Below, piece after piece: positions 6,595-11,997 of a stretch of 11,997 bases of DNA (its first letter is position 1; every line of letters starts with the position of its first letter). The DNA comes from Deltaproteobacteria bacterium. Lineage in GTDB: Bacteria > Desulfobacterota > Desulfobacteria > C00003060 > C00003106. The position numbers were made by a program, and so were the translations under genes. The DNA lies in assembly GCA_019314005.1 (NCBI GenBank), contig JAFDAE010000131.1, positions 1 through 11,997 of the forward strand, read 5' to 3'. A model generated the notes under the pieces. The model was not told where the DNA came from, did not search any database, and was given only the letters and a program-made list of their open reading frames with translations.

Positions 6595-7323
6595 ATGGAA
6601 ACTGAAATTTCAATAATTGTTGCCTTTAGCGCTGGACTTTTATCTTTTTTATCTCCTTGTGTGTTACCATTAGTCCCAGGGTACATAGCCTTCGTATCTG
6701 GTATTCAAATTGACCAAATGACCAAGAACAAATTGGCTTCCAAAGAGATGAAAACCGCTATGATAAACTCTATCATGTTTGTAATTGGTTTTTCAGTCGT
6801 TTTTGTTGCTATGGGAGCATCGGCCACCCTGTTAGGCAAATTTCTGACTCAATCGATGCCCTTGCTAATAAATATTGCCGGGATAATTATCATAATCTTT
6901 GGTCTTCAACAGATAGGGATCTTTAGATTGGGTCTAATGATGACCACAAAACAAATTGAATTGCCTGCAGATAGGTTAGGGATATTTAAAGCGCCATTGC
7001 TTGGAGCAGCATTTGCTTTCGGTTGGACTCCGTGCATTGGCCCAATTCTAGCGGCGATACTAACATATGCAGCTACTATGGATACCGTAGGCAAGGGAGT
7101 GATATTGTTAATGGTTTATTCAGCTGGGTTAGGAATACCTTTTCTGTTAACCACAGTGGCGATGAATGCTTTTTTTAAACTGTTTTCAAAAATTAGAAAG
7201 CATATGAATATAATAGGTAAAATAAGCGGTGTGATATTAGTAATATTAGGAATTCTAATGATATCAGGAAAACTAACTTTAATAACTGCAAAACTAGGAT
7301 TTTTAAATTGGTTGTCTTTGTAA
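6595..7323 (+). CDS. ccdA: CcdA, thiol-disulfide electron carrier across the membrane
   Basis: The 242-residue protein has about six membrane segments and is a CcdA/DsbD-beta family member. The redox cysteines are C22 in SPCVLPLVPGY and C147 in TPCIGPIL, with the matching prolines around them. It moves electrons from cytoplasmic thioredoxin to periplasmic thioredoxins such as the TlpA/ResA protein encoded upstream, as System II cytochrome c maturation needs. The start is 2 bases after the preceding stop with no clear Shine-Dalgarno, which suggests translational coupling. Length and termini fit the family. Base composition is distinctly more AT-rich than in resB. Confidence 0.92.
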   Translation: METEISIIVAFSAGLLSFLSPCVLPLVPGYIAFVSGIQIDQMTKNKLASKEMKTAMINSIMFVIGFSVVFVAMGASATLLGKFLTQSMPLLINIAGIIIIIFGLQQIGIFRLGLMMTTKQIELPADRLGIFKAPLLGAAFAFGWTPCIGPILAAILTYAATMDTVGKGVILLMVYSAGLGIPFLLTTVAMNAFFKLFSKIRKHMNIIGKISGVILVILGILMISGKLTLITAKLGFLNWLSL

Positions 7324-7347
7324 AACTAATCATCATAACAATACCCA

Positions 7348-7353
7348 TATAAT
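7348..7353 (+). promoter_or_regulatory. candidate -10 element before the Gld-type ABC genes
   Basis: A perfect TATAAT lies at 7348-7353 in the 85-base gap after ccdA. No TTGACA-like hexamer stands 16-18 bases upstream and there is no extended TG, so a promoter here would be weak or need an activator. It is the only obvious signal that the ABC genes may have their own transcript. Confidence 0.3.
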
Positions 7354-7408
7354 AAGGCTATGTTTCAAATAAAACCTTTAAAAGGAACACTTTTTAAGGA
7401 GAAATGAA

Positions 7409-8344
7409 ATGATCCACATTGATAATCTTAGTAAAAAATACAATAACAATAATGCTGTAGATAAAATAAGCTTTGATGTTAATAAAGGAGAGGTCTTAGG
7501 GTTACTGGGGCCAAATGGGGCAGGCAAAACCACTACCCTGAGGATGCTAACTTGTTTTTTGAAACCATCATCCGGAAATATTCAAATCAAAGATTTAACC
7601 ATTGGAAACGATGACCTTTCTATAAAAAAACTTATTGGATACCTACCTGAATCAGCTCCCCTTTACAAAGACATGCTCGTGTATGACTATCTAAACTATA
7701 TTGCTAGTGTAAGAGGCCTTGAACCTAAGTCCAAGCTATCACGCATTAAAGAACTTACCTATCTTTGTGGCCTTGAGGGTGTGATGCATAAATCAATTGA
7801 TGAGTTATCAAAAGGGTATAAGCAAAGGGTCGGCTTGGCACACGCTATGATGAGTGATCCTGAAATATTAGTGTTAGATGAACCGACATCTGGTTTAGAT
7901 CCAAACCAGATTGTTGAAATACGAGAGATTATCAGAAAGATTGGAAAACAAAAAACCATTATACTTTCAACACATATACTAAGTGAAGCCGAGGCGACCT
8001 GTGATAGGATTGTAATCATCAACCAAGGGAAAATAGTTGCTGATGGCAGTACAGAGAGCCTCAAACAGAAAGGTGAACAAGATGCAGTTTTAAATATCTC
8101 ATTAGAAAATGCTGAAAAAGAAGAAGTGGCAAAAACTCTTGGAAATGTTGAGGGAGTGAAAAATGTTAGCATAAATGTAAAATCAAATGCCCTTCTCCAG
8201 GTTAAGCTAACGTGTGATGCCAAAAGTGTGACAAGGAGTAACGTTTATTATGAAATTAAAAACACAGATTGGATGTTGATTGAGCTATACCCGGAAAAAC
8301 AATCTCTTGAGACAATATTTAGAAACCTTACGCGGGAGAAATAG
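7409..8344 (+). CDS. gldA: ABC transporter ATP-binding protein, GldA-like
   Basis: The 311-residue cytoplasmic ATPase has a normal ABC domain: Walker A GPNGAGKT (34-41), a GYLPES element where the Q-loop usually lies (78-83, typical of the GldA branch), signature LSKGYKQR (133-140), Walker B ILVLDEP (153-159) and the switch histidine H189. After about residue 225 comes the extra C-terminal domain common in ABC-2 exporters. It should energise the GldF-like permease encoded next. In Bacteroidetes the GldA/F/G complex is linked to gliding; in other bacteria the substrate is not established. AAGGAG lies 7 bases before the ATG. Confidence 0.9.
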   Translation: MIHIDNLSKKYNNNNAVDKISFDVNKGEVLGLLGPNGAGKTTTLRMLTCFLKPSSGNIQIKDLTIGNDDLSIKKLIGYLPESAPLYKDMLVYDYLNYIASVRGLEPKSKLSRIKELTYLCGLEGVMHKSIDELSKGYKQRVGLAHAMMSDPEILVLDEPTSGLDPNQIVEIREIIRKIGKQKTIILSTHILSEAEATCDRIVIINQGKIVADGSTESLKQKGEQDAVLNISLENAEKEEVAKTLGNVEGVKNVSINVKSNALLQVKLTCDAKSVTRSNVYYEIKNTDWMLIELYPEKQSLETIFRNLTREK

Positions 8345-8345
8345 G

Positions 8346-9050
8346 ATGAAACAAGCATTGTATATATTTAAAAAAGAATTTAACGGATACTTTATATCGC
8401 CGATTGCATATATCGTAATAGCAATATTCCTGATAATTACAGGGTGGTTCTTTTTCTCAACATTCTTCCTTTATAATCAGGTGACCCTTAGAAATTTTTA
8501 TAGTTTATTACCATTAATATTTTCCTTCATAATACCAGCTGTAACAATGCGTTTGTTTTCTGAGGAACTAAATATTGGTTCTTATGAACTATTAATGACA
8601 ATGCCTGTCACATTCCAAGATATCATTCAAGGTAAATTCATGGCTTGTATCGCATTTGTTATTGCAATGCTAATACCAACATTGGCGTATCCTATTCTAT
8701 TATCTATGATGGGAGATCTTGACTGGGGACCGGTTGTCGGCGGGTACCTAGGTGCAATACTTCTTGGCGGTGCTTTTGCAGCAATTGGGCTATTTGCTTC
8801 ATCCTTGACCCGAAATCAGATAATTTCATTCATTGTAGCTACTGCAATTTGTTTCAGCCTTACATTGATAGATAGAATGTTATTTTTCCTCCCAAAATCA
8901 TTGCTTGGAATATTTTCATATTTGGGTGCAGGGTATCACTTTCAGAACTTTTCAAAAGGAATAATCGATACTCGTGACGTGATTTATTTTTTAAGCGTTA
9001 TGTTTATAAGCCTTTACGGTGCAAAACTTTCCATGCAGCAGAAATATTAA
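8346..9050 (+). CDS. gldF: ABC-2 type permease, GldF-like
   Basis: The 234-residue membrane protein has about six hydrophobic segments. The stretch EFNGYFISPIAYIVIAIF (11-28), the PAVTMRLFSEE element (64-74) and YHFQNFSKGIIDTRDVIYF (197-215) are typical of the GldF permease branch. It forms the membrane channel for the GldA-like ATPase. I use the ATG at 8346, one base after the gldA stop, because GGGAG lies 7 bases upstream; the in-frame extension to 8280 would sit inside gldA. The length is normal and all parts appear intact. Confidence 0.88.
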   Translation: MKQALYIFKKEFNGYFISPIAYIVIAIFLIITGWFFFSTFFLYNQVTLRNFYSLLPLIFSFIIPAVTMRLFSEELNIGSYELLMTMPVTFQDIIQGKFMACIAFVIAMLIPTLAYPILLSMMGDLDWGPVVGGYLGAILLGGAFAAIGLFASSLTRNQIISFIVATAICFSLTLIDRMLFFLPKSLLGIFSYLGAGYHFQNFSKGIIDTRDVIYFLSVMFISLYGAKLSMQQKY

Positions 9051-9059
9051 GGAGAATAT

Positions 9060-9314
9060 ATGAAGGCAGCATATCTTAGAAACCGCTATTTGAAATTCAT
9101 CACCTACTTAGCTGTCGTGATTATGATCAACATGGCAGGTGTAACACTTTATTATCGGTTGGATCTTACAGAAAATAGAATCTATTCCATCTCTAAAACT
9201 AGCCAGGAGGTAGTATCAACGCTATCGGAACCTTTGACAATCAATGTGTTTTTCAGCAAGAACCTACCTGCTCCTCACAATAATACGGAACGCTATTTAC
9301 GTGATTTGCTGTAA
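9060..9314 (+). CDS. gldG fragment 1: N-terminal anchor
   Basis: The 84-residue piece has a membrane anchor at about 12-31, then the characteristic RLDLTENRIYSIS (33-45), SEPLTINVFF and ERYLRDLL. It stops at a TAA (9312-9314) just where relatives continue with a further helix of the same domain. If translated alone it would be a short membrane-anchored stub. Confidence 0.6.
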   Translation: MKAAYLRNRYLKFITYLAVVIMINMAGVTLYYRLDLTENRIYSISKTSQEVVSTLSEPLTINVFFSKNLPAPHNNTERYLRDLL

Positions 9315-10353
9315 TATAGAATCTATTGATGGTAGCCCTGGCGCGACAAATAATCAAGAACTGGCACGAAACTACGGAATATTTCCAGTTCAAATACAAG
9401 CCGTGGAAAAAGATGAAGTCAAGTTCCAAAAAGCCTATATGGGATTAGCTTTGGTACATGGGGATCTTATCGAACGCATACCAACGATAACAGGTACGGA
9501 TGGACTGGAATATAATCTGACAACGGCGATACAAAAATTGAATAACAAGGTAAGTGCCTTGCTAAACCTTGAGAACAAAATAAAGATTAGTCTTATATTA
9601 TCTTCATCGCTTAAGCAGATTGCACCTCTTATGAAAATTGAAAATCTTGATAAAATACCTCAGCAGGTGGAAGAAGCTGTCTCTAAATTGAATGATAAAG
9701 CCTATGGAAAATTAGAATATTCATTCATTGATCCTTCCATTGATTCAACCAAATCTGACGAATTAAAAAAATATGATATCATGTCACTGCAGTGGCCTGC
9801 AATGCCTCAAAACAATATACTGGCGGGTTCGGGGTCTATAGGCCTCTTAATGATGTACGAAGAATCCGTTGTAACCATTCCGCTGATGAAGGTTCAGCGA
9901 ATACCGATAATTGGTACGCAATATCAGTTGACTGATATGGCACGAATTGAAGACGCAATTGAAGGCCATCTAGAATCCCTGATTGATATTAACGAAGATA
10001 TTGGTGTTTTGGCTGATTTTGGAAGTGTTGCGGTATCTGCCTCTCCACCACCAAACATGGGATTGCAGCAAATTCCTGATGCCGCATCAAATCTGCATTC
10101 TCTTATCTCCCAAAATTATACTGTTAAAAATATCAAACTAAAAGAGGATACGATTCCAGATAGTTTAAATTGTTTTATCATTCCGGGACCTAAAGAACCA
10201 ATGACGGATTATGATCTATTTCAAATAGACCAGTTTCTAATGAAGGGCAATAGCCTTGCCATATTTATAGACATGTATAATGAGGTATTCCCAGGAAACC
10301 AGCAGGGTATGCAGATGATGGGGCAACAGGGCCCTAATACTTTGCTCCAATGA
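9313..10353 (+). CDS. gldG fragment 2: central periplasmic domain
   Basis: Recognisable GldG sequence resumes at about 9313 in a different frame with IESIDGSPG and NNQELARNYGI. It continues through KDEVKFQKAYMG, GLEYNLTTAIQKLNN, ESLIDINEDIG and YDLFQIDQFLMKG to GQQGP (about 10335). The frame then runs into TLLQ and a TGA at 10351-10353. No convincing ribosome site or start codon precedes it; an ATG at 9244 is in frame, but the bases from there to 9312 belong to fragment 1. It is unlikely to be made as a separate protein. Confidence 0.6.
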   Translation, partial: NIESIDGSPGATNNQELARNYGIFPVQIQAVEKDEVKFQKAYMGLALVHGDLIERIPTITGTDGLEYNLTTAIQKLNNKVSALLNLENKIKISLILSSSLKQIAPLMKIENLDKIPQQVEEAVSKLNDKAYGKLEYSFIDPSIDSTKSDELKKYDIMSLQWPAMPQNNILAGSGSIGLLMMYEESVVTIPLMKVQRIPIIGTQYQLTDMARIEDAIEGHLESLIDINEDIGVLADFGSVAVSASPPPNMGLQQIPDAASNLHSLISQNYTVKNIKLKEDTIPDSLNCFIIPGPKEPMTDYDLFQIDQFLMKGNSLAIFIDMYNEVFPGNQQGMQMMGQQGPNTLLQ

Positions 10354-11096
10354 TTAAAAAACAGAACATAAATAATGATCCTGATTTTATGAGAACCATA
10401 AAAGGATTAGTCGCTGTCAAGACATCACCTTTATCACTGGTAGATGAACGTCTAGTTGCTGATGGCATAAACGCAACACGTCTATTGTCAACATCTGATA
10501 AATCATGGGAAATGAAGGGTCGCATCAATCTAAACCCGATGTTTATACAGCCACCAGAATCACCGGATGAAATGCAAAGCTATCCAATCGCATACCTTTT
10601 GGAAGGTAAGTTTACAAGTTACTTTAGTGGGAAATCAATCCCTGAAAAACAGATCGAGAAAGAGGCCGAAAACGATAAACAGAGTGATAGTGAAAATACG
10701 GCAAACAATCCTGAGAAGGAAAGCGACTCAGAAAAGATTGACACATCGAAAATTGAAAGTGACCATGAAATTATAGAAAAGGGCGAACCAGGTAAAATAT
10801 TCGTGATTGCCTCTTCGGAGATGATAAAAGATAATATCTTAGATAAAGATGGTAGAAGTCCTAACGATATGCTCATATTGAATCTTCTAGATTATCTAAA
10901 TAACCGTGAAGGCATAGCAATTATGCGAAGCAAGGAACAAAGATTCAATCCTTTAGATGAAGTTAGTGCAGGAGTCCGAACGTTTGTAAAATCGTTCAAC
11001 ATCATAGGATTACCTATTCTAATAGTCATACTAGGCTTGTTAGTCTTGTTTCGGCGGCATGCGAGAAAAAGGCAGATTAAAATGATGTTTCAATAG
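10350..11096 (+). CDS. gldG fragment 3: C-terminal part with membrane anchor
   Basis: Homology resumes at about 10338 as YFAPMIKK, twelve bases before the first ATG, showing that the ATG is internal to a larger gene. The piece contains DFMRTIKGLVAVK, KSWEMKGRINLNPMFIQPP and a charged linker rich in Glu, Lys, Asp and Ser (residues about 92-142). It continues with GKIFVIASSEMIKDNIL, RSPNDMLILNLLDYLNNRE and a C-terminal membrane segment (about 218-234) with a basic tail. It is in the same frame as fragment 1. No ribosome site is seen at 10350. Confidence 0.6.
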   Translation: MIKKQNINNDPDFMRTIKGLVAVKTSPLSLVDERLVADGINATRLLSTSDKSWEMKGRINLNPMFIQPPESPDEMQSYPIAYLLEGKFTSYFSGKSIPEKQIEKEAENDKQSDSENTANNPEKESDSEKIDTSKIESDHEIIEKGEPGKIFVIASSEMIKDNILDKDGRSPNDMLILNLLDYLNNREGIAIMRSKEQRFNPLDEVSAGVRTFVKSFNIIGLPILIVILGLLVLFRRHARKRQIKMMFQ

Positions 11097-11181
11097 CGAT
11101 AAATTGAGGGCAATATTGATTCAATAGATAAATTTCTAATAGAATAGATACTGCGCATATGAACAGAAAAGGATGAGTTTA

Positions 11182-11997
11182 ATGACAATGAAAAAAGAAT
11201 ACATCATACTTATAATAGTCATTGCAGCCCTTGCCATGTACTTGGTAGCTCGAAAGCCTGATAGAAATAATTATGAACTGCCTCAACTGGGATTGATCGC
11301 GGAAAATGATATTACTAAGATAGAACTTTCATCATCACATGATAAAATATTATTCAAAAAGGAAGGAACTGATTGGAAAATATCGCCTGAAAAATACTTG
11401 GCAGATTCAAAGAAAGTAAAGGATATGATATCTGCAATAGCCAAACTGAAACTTAGTGACCTCATTTCCGAATCGAAGAATTATAAGCGCTATGACCTCG
11501 ATCAAACAAAAGGTATTGAGGTGAAATGCTGGGTGAAGGGGAAGGTTCAACGACAAATTATTCTTGGGAAATCAGCACAAACATTTAACCATACTTTTGT
11601 CAAACTGGTAGATAATGATGCGATCTATAGTGCTATTGGAGATATTAGAAAATATTTTGATAATGAAAAGGATGAATATCGGGATAAATTAGTTCTCTCC
11701 TTCGATCAAAAAACAATTCATGAAATTGAGATTAAGACCGAAGAAAACGCCGATAAATATACAAAGACCGCTAATGATATAGTGACCGAAAGTGACAAAA
11801 AGAGTGGTTCAAATACCGAAACTATGACAGCTGGGGCAAGATGGGTTAATTCGAAAGGGATTGAAGCAGATAATGATCAAATATCCAGTATTTTATCAAG
11901 CTTGTCTTCTCTGAAATGCGAGAAATATTTAAAGGATAAAACAGATAAAGATCTTTTAAATCAAATTTATAAAATAGAACTCAAGGGTGCAAGCACC
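11182..11997 (+). CDS. DUF4340-type membrane-anchored protein (3' end outside window)
   Basis: The frame is open for 272 codons to the window edge. The start at 11182 is favoured because AAGGA lies 8 bases upstream; ATGs at 11173 and 11188 are in frame. A short N-terminal membrane anchor (MKKEYIILIIVIAALAMYLV) precedes repeated beta-type domains. These contain the DUF4340 hallmarks: NDITKIELS with a following W (DWKISPEKY), SESKNYKRYDLD, an FVKL.DNDAIY strand, and a second round beginning at KLVLSFDQKTIHEIEI. DUF4340 genes usually follow gldG-like genes, as here, and the product is thought to be part of the same envelope complex; its function is unknown. A 65-residue charged, Thr/Ser/Lys-rich stretch interrupts the second repeat. 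Confidence 0.82.
   Translation, partial: MTMKKEYIILIIVIAALAMYLVARKPDRNNYELPQLGLIAENDITKIELSSSHDKILFKKEGTDWKISPEKYLADSKKVKDMISAIAKLKLSDLISESKNYKRYDLDQTKGIEVKCWVKGKVQRQIILGKSAQTFNHTFVKLVDNDAIYSAIGDIRKYFDNEKDEYRDKLVLSFDQKTIHEIEIKTEENADKYTKTANDIVTESDKKSGSNTETMTAGARWVNSKGIEADNDQISSILSSLSSLKCEKYLKDKTDKDLLNQIYKIELKGAST

Larger units (their letters stand above)
9060..11096 (+). pseudogene. gldG: GldG-like auxiliary protein gene, broken at two points
   Basis: Three consecutive pieces in alternating frames together spell most of one GldG-like protein: an N-terminal anchor, a large periplasmic part and a C-terminal membrane anchor. The first break (near 9312) and the second (near 10337) each lack coding sequence that relatives have, about 15 and 55-60 residues by my recollection of the family. 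Frame logic requires the missing lengths to be 2 mod 3 and 1 mod 3, so the third piece returns to the first frame. GldG proteins partner the GldA/GldF transporter. AAGGAG lies 5 bases before the start at 9060. The rest of the sequence looks well preserved, so any damage is recent or is an assembly fault. Confidence 0.75.

Noticed and set aside
7759..8223. 154-codon open frame on the minus strand inside gldA
   Set aside because: It is antisense to the conserved ATPase sequence; its composition is that of a shadow frame.
10567..10776. 69-codon plus-strand frame inside gldG fragment 3
   Set aside because: It is a shadow of the charged linker; its Lys/Arg-rich product comes from reading the Glu/Lys codons in another frame.
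1..11997. CRISPR array, tRNA, rRNA or complete insertion sequence
   Set aside because: No regular repeat-spacer pattern, no cloverleaf or rRNA-like stretch and no transposase with flanking inverted repeats was seen by eye on either strand.

Overview
The window looks like chromosomal DNA of a Gram-negative, AT-leaning, probably anaerobic bacterium. A deltaproteobacterium (Desulfobacterota) is my best guess. This rests on the mix of System II cytochrome c maturation genes, a Gld-type ABC cluster with DUF4340, small YHS-domain proteins and a ZraP/Spy-like protein, as I remember those families; no database search supports it. Every complete gene is on the + strand. I see no rRNA, tRNA, CRISPR array or complete insertion sequence.

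Layout. (1) Bases 1-117 hold the 3' end of an unassigned reading frame. (2) Bases 251-2525 form a block with a metal or envelope flavour: a good sigma-70-type promoter, a class III nucleotide-cyclase domain fused to a YHS domain, a secreted Cys-rich protein, a secreted His-rich ZraP/Spy-like protein, a strong hairpin terminator, and a free-standing YHS protein. (3) Bases 2651-7323 encode thiol-redox and cytochrome c maturation functions: ResB, CcsA/ResC, a TlpA/ResA thioredoxin, a DsbB/BdbC-type quinone-linked oxidase, a DsbA-like protein and CcdA. (4) Bases 7409-11997 encode a Gld-type ABC transporter: GldA-like ATPase, GldF-like permease, a GldG-like protein in three pieces, and a DUF4340 protein that runs off the window.

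How the genes fit together. ResB and CcsA carry and attach heme to apocytochromes on the outer face of the membrane. The TlpA/ResA protein keeps the CxxCH cysteines reduced, using electrons passed through the membrane by CcdA. DsbB normally re-oxidises a DsbA partner. The GldA/F/G plus DUF4340 set is a conserved ABC-2 assembly of uncertain substrate outside the gliding Bacteroidetes.

The most unusual feature is a set of internal losses. The DsbA-like protein aligns with its family at both ends but lacks the segment with the CxxC active site, and it has no cysteine at all. GldG is broken twice; each break looks like missing sequence plus a frame change, and the two shifts cancel for the last piece. 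Whether these are real deletions or assembly faults is the main question this window raises. I did not find a convincing new multi-gene system. The nearest candidate is the cyclase-YHS / Cys-rich / ZraP-like / YHS block, which could be a metal-responsive signalling module.
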